Positions 33,083-41,640 are shown, numbered from the stretch's first letter. The stretch is 64,000 bases of DNA from Phenylobacterium sp. (GCF_030651185.1 NZ_JAUSCJ010000013.1:1-64000); one strand, 5' to 3'. The notes: a model not told the origin generated them from the sequence alone. Numbers and translations are program-made.

Positions 33083-33826
33083 GTGCTTTCCCTTTATCAA
33101 TCCAATGGGTTGGTCCACTGGACCGACCGTGAGATCCGCCTGCGCGACATGATGCAGGCCCACTTCACCGCCGAGATTTCGGCCTTCCTGACGAACGCCA
33201 ACCCCGCCTGGGACATCCGCCGGGTGGAGGCGCCGCAGCTGACGCCGCGCGAGATGGTGTCGGAGGCCTATGGGCCGGAGGACATCTTCTTCATCGAACG
33301 CCTGGGCGAGGCCCAGTTGGTCCTGCGGCCGGAGACCACGCCCTCGACCTACGCTTACATGGCCCACCTGCTGAACAGCCACGCCAAGGTGCGCATGCCG
33401 CTGTGTGTCTGGCAGGCCGGCAAGTCGTTCCGGCGCGAGCAGGACCAGGTGAGCAAGCACATGCGGCTCAAGGAATTCTGGCAGATGGAGTTCCAGTGCG
33501 CCTACACGGTCGACACCGCCAACGACTACCACGCCGCCAGCCTGGAGCCGGTGCGCCGGATGATCGAGGCCATGGTGCGGCTGCCCACCCGCATCGTGCC
33601 GTCCGACCGCCTGCCGGCCTATTCCCAGGTGACCATGGATGTGGAGGTCGACAACAGCGACAAGTGGATGGAGGTCTGCTCCATCTCCCGACGCACCGAC
33701 TTCCCGCAGGCGGCCCGGTTCGCCACCAAGGGCGGTGAGGTGCGCGAGGTGGCGGTGCTGGTGCTGGAGATCGCCATCGGCCTGGACCGCTGCGTCTACA
33801 ATTGGGGCGTGGCGGACGGGCGATAA
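33083..33826 (+). CDS. Stand-alone class II aminoacyl-tRNA synthetase core, glycyl-tRNA synthetase-like
   Basis: The 247-residue protein aligns by eye with the catalytic core of dimeric (alpha-2) glycyl-tRNA synthetase: LRPET (81-85), motif 2 GKSFRRE (113-119) followed by MRLKEFWQMEF (127-137), the glycine-pocket segment SISRRTDF (200-207) and motif 3 IAIGLDR (230-236). The ATP-contacting arginines are all present, so it should be able to adenylate. It is half the length of GlyRS (~450-500 residues), lacks any anticodon-binding domain, and ends 11 residues after motif 3. It may load an amino acid on a carrier, make an aminoacyl-adenylate for a metabolite, or regulate. The start is GTG with GGAGGA 6 bases upstream. 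Neighbours give no direct clue. Confidence 0.8.
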   Translation: MLSLYQSNGLVHWTDREIRLRDMMQAHFTAEISAFLTNANPAWDIRRVEAPQLTPREMVSEAYGPEDIFFIERLGEAQLVLRPETTPSTYAYMAHLLNSHAKVRMPLCVWQAGKSFRREQDQVSKHMRLKEFWQMEFQCAYTVDTANDYHAASLEPVRRMIEAMVRLPTRIVPSDRLPAYSQVTMDVEVDNSDKWMEVCSISRRTDFPQAARFATKGGEVREVAVLVLEIAIGLDRCVYNWGVADGR

Positions 33827-33930
33827 CCTTCGCTGACTGACCTTAGGTCAGGCCTGACAAGGCGTCCTCCTTCCCGCATGGTCCGTATCAAGGAACGGCG
33901 CCGCAAGAGCGCCACGGGTGGAGGACGTCA

Positions 33931-35154
33931 ATGGCCGCTTCAAATCAGTTCGTGCTCGCCTGCGTATTGGCCGGCGCCCTTGCGTCGTCGGCTCAGGCGG
34001 CGACGCTCAGGGTCGCCCCCGGCGCGGACGCGCAGGAGCGAGTGCAGTCCGCCCTGCTGGACGCCAAGCCCGGCGATACCGTGGCCCTGGACGCCGGAAC
34101 GTTCGCCTTCACCGACGGTCTGTCCCTCGACGTCGACAGTGTGACCGTGACGGGTGCGGGCCAAGGCAAGACGGTGCTGTCCTTCGCGGGTCAGAAGGGG
34201 GCGGGCGAGGGTCTGCTGATCACCTCGGACGGCGTCACGGTGCGCGACCTGACCCTGCAGGACAGCAAGGGCGACGGCATCAAGTCCAAGGGCGCCGACC
34301 GCATCAGCTTCGTCAGCGTCACGGTGGAGTGGACCGGCGGCCCCAAGGAGACCAACGGCGCCTATGGCGTTTACCCGGTCGCATCGACCAATGTGCTGAT
34401 CGACAAGGTCACCGTGCGCGGCGCGTCCGACGCCGGAATCTATGTCGGCCAGTCGAAGAACATCATCGTCCGCAACAGCCGGGCGGAGTTCAACGTCGCC
34501 GGCATCGAGATCGAGAACTCCACCGACGCCGATGTGTTCGACAATGTCGCCACCCACAATACCGGCGGCATCCTGGTGTTCGACCTGCCAGGCCTGCCCG
34601 TGATGGGCGGCCACTCGACGCGGATCTTCCGCAACCAGGTGGTGGACAACGACACCGCCAACTTCGCGCCCAAGGGCAATATCGTGGCCAATGTGCCGGT
34701 GGGGGTGGGCGTCATGCTGATGGCCAACCGCGACGTCCACGTGTTCGACAACGACATCTCCGGCAACCAGACCAGCGCGGTGATGCTGGTGAGCTTCAGC
34801 CGCAGCTTCGACGACAAGAGCTACAACCCCCTGCCCCGGGACATCGTGGTGCGGGACAACAGGCTGGGGCGCAACGGCTGGCTGCCCGGCCTGCCCGGCG
34901 GCAAGATGCTCGCCGCGGCGACCGGAGGGTCTCTGCCTCCGATCCTCTGGGACGGCGTCACCACCTATGCCGGCTACGGCGGACCCGCCCCGCGCCTGTA
35001 CCTGAAGGACGGCCCCGTTCTGAACCTGAACCTGCCCAAGGCGGGCGAGGTGGAGGCCGCCAAGCCGACGGTCACCGCGAGCCTGGGATCGCCGGGCCTG
35101 CCGGAGCGGGCCGCCGTGGTGCTGCCGGCCGATCAGGACAAGCCCGCCAAATGA
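33931..35154 (+). CDS. Exported parallel beta-helix repeat protein
   Basis: The 407-residue protein has a signal peptide (ending SSAQA, about residue 23) and a right-handed beta-helix of repeated coils such as TSDGVTVRDLTLQDSKGDGI, STNVLIDKVTVRGASDAGIY and IIVRNSRAEFNVAGIEIENS. It resembles pectate lyase/NosD-like carbohydrate-binding helices, without a recognised catalytic set. Its stop overlaps the start of a diheme cytochrome (ATGA at 35151). The two families are known to occur as neighbours (SO2930/HNE_0200-type pair), but the function of the pair is undescribed as far as I know. Confidence 0.8.
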   Translation: MAASNQFVLACVLAGALASSAQAATLRVAPGADAQERVQSALLDAKPGDTVALDAGTFAFTDGLSLDVDSVTVTGAGQGKTVLSFAGQKGAGEGLLITSDGVTVRDLTLQDSKGDGIKSKGADRISFVSVTVEWTGGPKETNGAYGVYPVASTNVLIDKVTVRGASDAGIYVGQSKNIIVRNSRAEFNVAGIEIENSTDADVFDNVATHNTGGILVFDLPGLPVMGGHSTRIFRNQVVDNDTANFAPKGNIVANVPVGVGVMLMANRDVHVFDNDISGNQTSAVMLVSFSRSFDDKSYNPLPRDIVVRDNRLGRNGWLPGLPGGKMLAAATGGSLPPILWDGVTTYAGYGGPAPRLYLKDGPVLNLNLPKAGEVEAAKPTVTASLGSPGLPERAAVVLPADQDKPAK

Positions 35155-36209
35155 TGCGTCTCGCCGCTCTGCTGGCGGCGGTCCTGTCGCTGGGTGCGGC
35201 GCCCGAGCCCGCACCCGTGGCGCTGGACGCTCTGCTGGCCGACACCCCGGCGCCGAGCCTGGACACCTACCGGCTGTTCACCGACCAGGGCGCGCGGGCG
35301 CCCAACGCCGGCCTGACCCCCTATGCCCTGAACACGCCGCTGTTCAGCGACCATTCGGAAAAGTCCCGCTTCCTGTTTCTGCCGCCAGGCACCCAGGCGA
35401 CCTATGCCGCGACAGGCGCCTTCGCCTTCCCGGTGGGGGCGACCCTGGTGAAGACCTTCGCCTATCCCGCCGACCTGCGGAAACCTGGGGATCGGGTGCG
35501 GCTCATCGAGACCCGCCTGATGATCCACAAGCCCCAGGGCTGGGTGGCTCTAACCTATGTCTGGAACCCCGAGCAGACCCAGGCGGTGCTGAAGCGCGCC
35601 GGGGCGCGGCTGCCGGTCTCGGTGATCGATCACGCCGGCAAGCCGCTGACCATCGACTATGCGGTCCCCAACACCAACCAGTGCAAGGAGTGCCATTCGC
35701 TATCCGGCGAACTGGCGCCCATCGGCCCCAAGGCCCGCAACCTGAACGGCGACCTGGCCTATGGCCCGAGGCGCGAGAACCAGCTGGCGCATTGGACAAG
35801 GGCCGGCCTGCTGACCGGCGCCCCGGACCCTAGGATCGCGCCCCGCACGGCGATCTGGAACGACGCGGCCGAGCCCCTGGCCGACCGTGCGCGGGCCTAT
35901 CTCGACGGCAATTGCGGCCACTGCCACAACCCCGAAGGCATGGCGAGCAACTCCGGCCTCTTCCTGCACCTGGAGGAGACCGACCCCGCCAAGCTGGGGG
36001 TCCGCCGGCGGCCGGTGGCAGCCGGGCGCGGATCCGGCGGCCTCGAATTCGATATCGATCCGGGACGTCCCGAAACCTCAATCCTCCTGCACCGCATGAA
36101 GTCCCGCGAACCGGGCGTGATGATGCCGGAGCTGGGCCGATCCCTGGTGGATGAGGACGGCGTGGCCCTGGTCGCCGACTATCTGCGGAGCCTTCCGGCT
36201 TCGCGTTGA
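35151..36209 (+). CDS. SO2930-family diheme c-type cytochrome
   Basis: The 352-residue exported protein has a signal peptide (MMRLAALLAAVLSLGAAPEP) and two heme-attachment motifs, CKECH (~residues 182-186) and CGHCH (~258-262), with candidate distal methionines in MASNSG and VMMPELG. The region between (TLVKTFAYPADLRKPGDRVR, WNPEQTQAVL) is characteristic of the SO2930/HNE_0200 family. It probably transfers electrons in the periplasm for an unknown oxidation coupled to the beta-helix protein. It is translationally coupled to that gene. Confidence 0.82.
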   Translation: MMRLAALLAAVLSLGAAPEPAPVALDALLADTPAPSLDTYRLFTDQGARAPNAGLTPYALNTPLFSDHSEKSRFLFLPPGTQATYAATGAFAFPVGATLVKTFAYPADLRKPGDRVRLIETRLMIHKPQGWVALTYVWNPEQTQAVLKRAGARLPVSVIDHAGKPLTIDYAVPNTNQCKECHSLSGELAPIGPKARNLNGDLAYGPRRENQLAHWTRAGLLTGAPDPRIAPRTAIWNDAAEPLADRARAYLDGNCGHCHNPEGMASNSGLFLHLEETDPAKLGVRRRPVAAGRGSGGLEFDIDPGRPETSILLHRMKSREPGVMMPELGRSLVDEDGVALVADYLRSLPASR

Positions 36210-36279
36210 CACCCAACCCGGGGACGCCTCTTGTCGCTGCAGGGCGACGGCAAGAGCGCCCCAAGAGGAAACAAAGGTC

Positions 36280-37500
36280 ATGGTCTACATCCTGGGCGGC
36301 TGGCAGAGCGACTTCTCGAAGAACTGGGCGCGCCAGCAGATGGACTTCGCCGACGCCTTCGCCGAGGTGGTGGGTGAGGGCCTGGCGGCCGTGGACCTGG
36401 AACCCAAGGACATCGACACCGGCCACGTCGGCAACTTCGTCGGCGACCTGTTCGCAGGGCAAGGCCTGCTGGGCGGGTTCTTCGGCCTGGTGCATCCCGA
36501 CTTCGACGGCATGCCGACGTCCCGCCACGAGGCGGCCTGCGCCTCGGGCAGCGTCGCGATCCTGGCGGCCACCGCCGAGATCGAGGCCGGCCGCTATGAC
36601 ACCGCCTGCGTCGTCGGCCTGGAGATGATGCGCAACGTTTCGGGCCAGCAGGCGGCCCAGAACCTGGGCGCCGCGGCCTGGGCCGGGCACGAGTTCCAGG
36701 ACGCCACCTACCTCTGGCCCAAGGCCTTCTCCGACCTGGGCGAGGAATACGACCGCCGCTGGGGCCTGAAGTACGAGCACCTGATGCGGATCGCGGAGAT
36801 CAACTTCGCCAACGGCCGCAAGAACCCCAATGCCCAGACCCGTCAGTGGGCCTTCAACGACAAGAGCTTCACCGCTGATGACGAGGCCAACCCGGTCGTC
36901 GAGGGCATGATCCGCAAGAACGACTGCGGCCAGGTGACCGATGGCTCTGCCGTGGTGTTCCTGGCCTCGGAGAAGGCGGCCAAGGCCTATGCCGACAAGC
37001 GCGGCCTGCCCCTGGAAAGCCTGCCGCAGATCAAGGGCTGGGGCCACCGCTCCGCCCCCATCAGCTATGACCGCAAGGTGCGCGCCAGCGCTGGCGGCCC
37101 CTATGTCTTCCCGCAGGTGAAGCGCGCCATCGACGAGGCCCGCGCCCGGGCCGGGATCGACGACATCAGCCAACTCCACGCCGTCGAGACCCACGACTGC
37201 TTCACCACCACCGAATACATGGCCATCGAGCACCTGGGCCTGACCGCGCCGGGCGAAGCCTGGAAGGCGGTGGAGGACGGTTCCATCGAGATCGGCGGCC
37301 GGCTGCCGATCAATCCCTCCGGTGGCCTGATCGGGGGCGGCCACCCGGTGGGCGCCACCGGGGTGCGCATGACCCTGGACGCCTACAAGCAGGTGACCGG
37401 CAAGGCCGGCGACTATCAGGTGGAGGGGGCGAAAACCGTCCAGACCCTGAACATCGGCGGCTCCACCACCACCACGGTTAGCCTGGTGGTGGGCCTTTGA
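36280..37500 (+). CDS. Thiolase-family acetyl-CoA acetyltransferase (SCP-x-like)
   Basis: The 406-residue protein has the thiolase nucleophile in HEAACASGSVAI (Cys ~90), the HD pair in AVETHDCFTTTEYMAIEHLG and the C-terminal INPSGGLIGGGHPVGATG. These are hallmarks of the SCP-x/lipid-transfer-like thiolase branch often found in sterol and branched-chain degradation. It is the first gene of an operon of five with overlapping or nearly overlapping starts. AGAGGA lies 10 bases before the ATG. Confidence 0.88.
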   Translation: MVYILGGWQSDFSKNWARQQMDFADAFAEVVGEGLAAVDLEPKDIDTGHVGNFVGDLFAGQGLLGGFFGLVHPDFDGMPTSRHEAACASGSVAILAATAEIEAGRYDTACVVGLEMMRNVSGQQAAQNLGAAAWAGHEFQDATYLWPKAFSDLGEEYDRRWGLKYEHLMRIAEINFANGRKNPNAQTRQWAFNDKSFTADDEANPVVEGMIRKNDCGQVTDGSAVVFLASEKAAKAYADKRGLPLESLPQIKGWGHRSAPISYDRKVRASAGGPYVFPQVKRAIDEARARAGIDDISQLHAVETHDCFTTTEYMAIEHLGLTAPGEAWKAVEDGSIEIGGRLPINPSGGLIGGGHPVGATGVRMTLDAYKQVTGKAGDYQVEGAKTVQTLNIGGSTTTTVSLVVGL

Positions 37501-37925
37501 GCGCCAAACTCGCCACCATGAAGGCCCTGATCGCCCGCTGGTCGGAAGGCGACGTGGACGGGGCCCTGGCCCACATGCACGAGGACATCGTCTGGCACTA
37601 CGCCGCCAGCGTCGCCCCGCCGCTGAAGGGCAAGGTCAAGGCTCGGAAGTTCCTGGAGAACTTCAAGAGCCAGATCAGCGAGGTCCGCTGGCGGATCTTC
37701 GACTATGCCGAGAACGGCGACCGGCTGTTCGTGGAGGGCGTGGACGAATACCTCGCCAAGGACGGCGGCCTGGTGGCCGCGCCCTATGCCGGCGTGATCG
37801 AGTTCAAGGACGGCCTGATCATCGGCTGGCGCGACTATGTCGACATAGGGGTGATGGAGGCCCAGAAGACCGGCCATCCGCGCTCGGCCTGGGTGGACGC
37901 CCTGATCGACCGGGTGGCCCTGTGA
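37497..37925 (+). CDS. SnoaL-like / NTF2-fold protein
   Basis: The 142-residue NTF2-like protein has the pattern LIARWSEGDVDGALAHMHED, IVWHYAASVAPPLKGKVKAR and FKDGLIIGWRDYVD typical of limonene-1,2-epoxide-hydrolase/SnoaL2 relatives. It could bind or convert a hydrophobic intermediate; the catalytic Asp-Arg-Asp set of limonene epoxide hydrolase is only partly apparent. The start is a TTG overlapping the thiolase stop (TTGA at 37497), and its own stop overlaps the next start. Confidence 0.75.
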   Translation: MSAKLATMKALIARWSEGDVDGALAHMHEDIVWHYAASVAPPLKGKVKARKFLENFKSQISEVRWRIFDYAENGDRLFVEGVDEYLAKDGGLVAAPYAGVIEFKDGLIIGWRDYVDIGVMEAQKTGHPRSAWVDALIDRVAL

Positions 37926-38443
37926 GCCACGCGCCCGAGATCCAGGCTCTGCTGGACAAGCAGGCGATCACCGAGGTGCTGGCCAGCTATTGCCGCGCCG
38001 TGGACCGCGCCGACATCCCCCTGCTGAAGGCCTGCTATCACGACGACGCCACCGAGGATCACGGCGGCACGTTCAACGGTTCGGCCACCGCCTATATCGA
38101 GAGCATCGCGCCGATCCTGCCGCGCGGCGGGATCATGACCCACACCACCACCAACGTCCTGATCGCCCTCGATGGTGACAGCGCCCACGTGGAGAGCCAC
38201 ATCCTGGCCTTCGCCCGACTGAAGAAGGACGGCGAGAAGTTCGACACCCTGACCCTGGCCCGCGCCGTCGACCAGTTTGAGAAGCGGGGCGGAACCTGGC
38301 GCATCGCCACGCGCCGCATGGTCTGGGAGTGGAATCACGAGATGCCGATGGCCGAGACCTGGGGCCGCGGCATCATCGCGCCCGACGCCACGGTGCTGGT
38401 GCGGGGCCGCAAGACCCCCGATGACCTGATCTACGGCGCCTGA
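37922..38443 (+). CDS. SnoaL_4-type NTF2-fold protein
   Basis: The 173-residue protein belongs to the SnoaL_4/scytalone dehydratase-like group: DKQAITEVLASYCRAVDRAD, YHDDATEDHGGTFNG, ITHTTTN-like (IMTHTTTNVLIALDGD) and TWRIATRRMVWEWN. Several members are dehydratases or steroid isomerases, others ring-hydroxylating dioxygenase accessory proteins. It starts at a GTG overlapping the previous stop (GTGA at 37922), so translation is coupled. It is the second NTF2-fold protein in the same operon. Confidence 0.78.
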   Translation: MSHAPEIQALLDKQAITEVLASYCRAVDRADIPLLKACYHDDATEDHGGTFNGSATAYIESIAPILPRGGIMTHTTTNVLIALDGDSAHVESHILAFARLKKDGEKFDTLTLARAVDQFEKRGGTWRIATRRMVWEWNHEMPMAETWGRGIIAPDATVLVRGRKTPDDLIYGA

Positions 38444-38447
38444 TCCC

Positions 38448-39206
38448 ATGGAGCTCAAGGACAGCGTCGCCCTGGTCACCGGCGGCAATCGCGGCATCGG
38501 CGAAGCCTTCGTGCGCGCCCTGCTCGCGGCCGGCGCGGCCAAGGTCTATGTCGGTGCCCGCGAGGCAGGCAGCGCCGCCCACCTGGCCGCCGAGGCGCCC
38601 GGCCGCGCCATTCCCATGGAGCTGGACGTCACCAAGCCCGAGCAGATCGCGGCGGCGGCCGCCCAGTGCGGCGACGTCTCCATCCTGATCAACAACGCCG
38701 GGGCCTTCCACAACCAGACCCTGATGACCGCGCCAGATCTCACCGCCGCCCGCGACGAGATGGAGGTCAACTATTTCGGCCCCCTGACCCTGGCCCGCGC
38801 CTTCGCGCCGATCCTGGCGAAGAACGGCGGCGGGGCGATCTGCAACGTACTGTCGTCGGGAGGGATGGTGGCCGTGCCGGCCATGGGCGGCTACAGCCCG
38901 TCGAAGTTCGCCGGCCGCGCGGCGACCACCTGCATCCGTGCCGAGCTGGCCGGACAGGGGACCACCGTCACCGCCCTGATCGTCGGCTCGGTGGACACCC
39001 GCATGGCCGCCCACGTCGCCGGCGCCAAGGAAGACCCCGCCGACATCGCCAAGGCCGGCCTGGCCGCCATCCGCCGGGGCCTCGACGAACTGGACACCGA
39101 CCGCATGGCCATCGAGGTGCGCGCCTCGCTGGCCCGCGACCCCAAGGCCCTGGAACGCAGCATGGCCAAGATGCTCACCGCCACCCAAGTCACCACCGGA
39201 CGCTGA
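38448..39206 (+). CDS. Short-chain dehydrogenase/reductase (SDR)
   Basis: The 252-residue SDR has TGGNRGIG (~11-18), NNAG (~82-85), the catalytic Ser in VLSSGGMVAV and YSPSKFAGRA (Tyr/Lys). The usual C-terminal substrate loop contains VGSVDTRMAAHVAGAKEDPA, a form common in actinobacterial-type SDRs. It lies 4 bases after the SnoaL_4 stop. The substrate is probably the same lipid or steroid-like acyl chain handled by the thiolase; that is inference. Confidence 0.85.
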   Translation: MELKDSVALVTGGNRGIGEAFVRALLAAGAAKVYVGAREAGSAAHLAAEAPGRAIPMELDVTKPEQIAAAAAQCGDVSILINNAGAFHNQTLMTAPDLTAARDEMEVNYFGPLTLARAFAPILAKNGGGAICNVLSSGGMVAVPAMGGYSPSKFAGRAATTCIRAELAGQGTTVTALIVGSVDTRMAAHVAGAKEDPADIAKAGLAAIRRGLDELDTDRMAIEVRASLARDPKALERSMAKMLTATQVTTGR

Positions 39207-39211
39207 CACCC

Positions 39212-40018
39212 ATGGAAATCGCCCAACTCCTGCTGCTGAACGCCGGGGTCTCCATCGCCCTCTTCATCGGGCTGTGGCTCTATTCGATCCGCATCAAGGA
39301 CCCGAGCTTCATCGACAGCTGGTGGCCCCTGGGCATGGTGGTGATGGCCCTGACCAGCTACCTGATCACCGGCGGCCGAGGCCCGCATGCGGCCCTTTTG
39401 ACCTTGCTCTGCGCCGTCTGGGGCCTGCGGCTGGGCATCTACCTGCTGTGGCGCTGGCGCAAGCACGGCGCCGACCGCCGCTACGCCACCATGATGGGCA
39501 AGGCCAAGCTGGAGCGCGGCTGGGACTATCCGAAAGCCTCCCTGCTGCTGGTCTTCGCGTTGCAGATGCCGCTGCAGTTCGCGGTCTGCCTGCCGGTGCA
39601 ACTGGGCCAGGTCCACGCCACCACCGACCTTTCGGCCATCGCCTGGGCCGGCGTGGCGCTGGCCGTCATCGGCATCGCCTTCGAGAGCCTCGGCGACTGG
39701 CAGCTGATGAAATTCAAGGCCAACCCGGCCAACAACGGCAAGGTGCTGGACACCGGCCTGTGGCGCTACACCCGCCACCCCAACTATTTCGGCGACGCCT
39801 GCGCCTGGTGGGGCCTCTGGCTGATCGCCGCCGACACCGGCCTGGTGGGCGCGGTCTCCATCGTGGGTCCGGTGCTGATCACCTTCCTGCTCACCAAGTG
39901 GAGCGGGGTCCCCACCGTCGAGGGCCGCATGCGCCGCAAGCGGCCGGACTACGAGGCCTATGTGGCGAGGACCTCGGGGTTCGTGCCGATGCCGCCGAAG
40001 AAGGTGGCGGCGGAGTAG
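39212..40018 (+). CDS. DUF1295 / steroid 5-alpha-reductase-like membrane protein
   Basis: The 268-residue polytopic protein has six to seven membrane segments and the DUF1295 signature: SFIDSWWPLG, LWRYTRHPNYFGDACAWWGL and a C-terminal KRPDYEAYVARTSGFVPMPP. The family is related to steroid 5-alpha-reductases and isoprenylcysteine methyltransferases, which reduce or modify membrane-embedded lipids. It is the last gene in the thiolase operon, 5 bases after the SDR stop, strengthening a lipid or terpenoid theme. Confidence 0.85.
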   Translation: MEIAQLLLLNAGVSIALFIGLWLYSIRIKDPSFIDSWWPLGMVVMALTSYLITGGRGPHAALLTLLCAVWGLRLGIYLLWRWRKHGADRRYATMMGKAKLERGWDYPKASLLLVFALQMPLQFAVCLPVQLGQVHATTDLSAIAWAGVALAVIGIAFESLGDWQLMKFKANPANNGKVLDTGLWRYTRHPNYFGDACAWWGLWLIAADTGLVGAVSIVGPVLITFLLTKWSGVPTVEGRMRRKRPDYEAYVARTSGFVPMPPKKVAAE

Positions 40019-40048
40019 CGCGCCTGGAGGCCTGATCTTTCCGGCCCC

Positions 40049-40178
40049 GTTTACGGGGAAGGGGGACCGCGCCGCAGGCGTGGTGGAAGGGGCGGCCTCA
40101 AGCTCCGAGCCCGGTCTCGCCACCTCCACCATGCTCGCGCATGGTCCCCCTCCCCCGCTGCGCAGGGGAGGAAAGGGT
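40049..40178. repeat. Imperfect inverted repeat of palindromic units
   Basis: The left arm (from about 40049) and the reversed right arm (to about 40178) share GGGGGACC, a variable hairpin and GTGGTGGA/CATGGTGGA. The left hairpin is ACCGCGCC-gca-GGCGTGGT and the right one ACCATGC-gcga-GCATGGT, so pairing is kept while bases differ. It fills the gap between the convergent DUF1295 and carotenoid-oxygenase genes and may end both transcripts. Confidence 0.6.
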
Positions 40179-40182
40179 CGCC

Positions 40183-41640
40183 CTAGCCCGCCAGCATGTC
40201 CCGCGGCGCCCAGACCGCATGCGTCCCGCTGCACAGCTTGTGCGGCAGACGGATGCGGCACACGGGCCCGGCGGCGAGGTCCCTGGCGTCGATCAGGATG
40301 CACTCCGAGGTCCCGGCGTTTTCGTCGGTGAGGAAGCTCACCAGATAGCCGTCGTCCTCGTCCACCGCGCCGATGCGGGGGCAGAAGGGCGCCTCGCTGG
40401 CATAGACGCCCTCGGGCAGGATGAACTCGCTGCTCTCGCCGGTTTCCAGGTCGTGCTTGACGAAGCCCCGGAACAGGAACCAGCCGACCTCGGCCACCGT
40501 CGAATAGGCGTAGCGGTATTTCAGCCCGGCATAGCGGGCGTTGATCATGCCGAATTCCAGGATGCGGTCGTCCAGGTGGGCCTCGGTGGTCTCGCCGGTC
40601 TTCAGGTTGAAGCGCCAGCGGTGCAGCTTGGGCTTGAACCGGTATTCGTCGAGATAGGCCATCATATGCTCGAAGCCGGGGGGCGCGTCCGCATTGGGCT
40701 CCGGCGTCGGGTCTTCCTGGAAGTAGCCGTCGAGGACGATCTCGTCGCCCTCCTCATAGGCGTTCAGCCAGTGCAGGACATAGGTGGGCGCGGCCTCGAA
40801 CCAGCGGATATCTCCACCGTGGCGCGGGACGATGGCGAAGCGCGAGGGGATGCCCTCGTGCAGCCGCACCGCGTGGATGTTCCGCTCCAGCAGCTTGGCG
40901 TCCCAGAACACCGGCAGGTCGTTGAGGATCGAGTAGTTGGTGGTGAAGGCCATGTCGTGCGGCAGGCGCGGGCCCGGCAGCGGGATCGGCATATAGGTCT
41001 TCAGCCGATTGTCGGGGCCGACCACGCCATAGTGCATGTAGGGGGCGTGCTTGGAGTAGTTGAAGAACATCAGCTCGCCGGTGGCCTCGTCCACCTTGGG
41101 GTGGGCGCTGATGCCGTCGATCGGCACCCAGCTCTCCAGGCCCTCCTGCTCCAGGGTCAGCGGATCGAGGCGATAGCCCTCCCCACACTGGTAGAAGGTG
41201 GAGAGCGCCTTGCCGGCGTGGACCACGATGTCGGTGGAGGATGAATCTTTCAGCGACCCGTGGGCGCCCCAGCCCGGGCGCTTGGCAAGCTGGACCGGAT
41301 CGGCGAGGCCGCCCCACAGGGAGGCGCCGGCCTCCTGCTCGGCCTCGAAGCCGCGGGTGCGGACGAAGCGGTTGCGGTAGCTGGCCTGGCCGCCCTTGAA
41401 ATCGATCTGGTGGATCATCCCGTCGCCGTCGAAGGGATGGAAGCGGCCGAGCGGCTGCTGCACCTGGTTCTCGGTGTTGCGCAGGTAGACGCCGTCGAGG
41501 TCGGTGGGGATCGCGCCGAAGGTCACCTCCAGGTCGGTGGCGTTGACCTCCTCGTGCAGCGGGGTCCAGGCCCCGTTGAGATAGGGGTGGTTGCTGGGCA
41601 GCAGGCTGGTGACGACGGGCGGAAGCCGTTCGACCTTCAT
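40183..41640 (-). CDS. Carotenoid oxygenase family protein
   Basis: The 485-residue protein has the four iron-ligand histidines of the carotenoid/stilbene cleavage family in their usual contexts: GISAHPKVD, PHDMAFTTNY, TYVLHWLNAYEEGD and CSGTHAVWAP near the C-terminus. It also has NPYL-like NHPYLNGAWTPLHEE, IPTDLDGVYLRNTENQ and RFHPFDGDGMIH. The seven-bladed propeller enzyme uses Fe(II) and O2 to cleave a C=C bond of carotenoids, apocarotenoids or stilbenoids. I start at the ATG at 41640 after GAGGA; a TTG at 41661 would add seven residues. Confidence 0.9.
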   Translation of the reverse strand: MKVERLPPVVTSLLPSNHPYLNGAWTPLHEEVNATDLEVTFGAIPTDLDGVYLRNTENQVQQPLGRFHPFDGDGMIHQIDFKGGQASYRNRFVRTRGFEAEQEAGASLWGGLADPVQLAKRPGWGAHGSLKDSSSTDIVVHAGKALSTFYQCGEGYRLDPLTLEQEGLESWVPIDGISAHPKVDEATGELMFFNYSKHAPYMHYGVVGPDNRLKTYMPIPLPGPRLPHDMAFTTNYSILNDLPVFWDAKLLERNIHAVRLHEGIPSRFAIVPRHGGDIRWFEAAPTYVLHWLNAYEEGDEIVLDGYFQEDPTPEPNADAPPGFEHMMAYLDEYRFKPKLHRWRFNLKTGETTEAHLDDRILEFGMINARYAGLKYRYAYSTVAEVGWFLFRGFVKHDLETGESSEFILPEGVYASEAPFCPRIGAVDEDDGYLVSFLTDENAGTSECILIDARDLAAGPVCRIRLPHKLCSGTHAVWAPRDMLAG

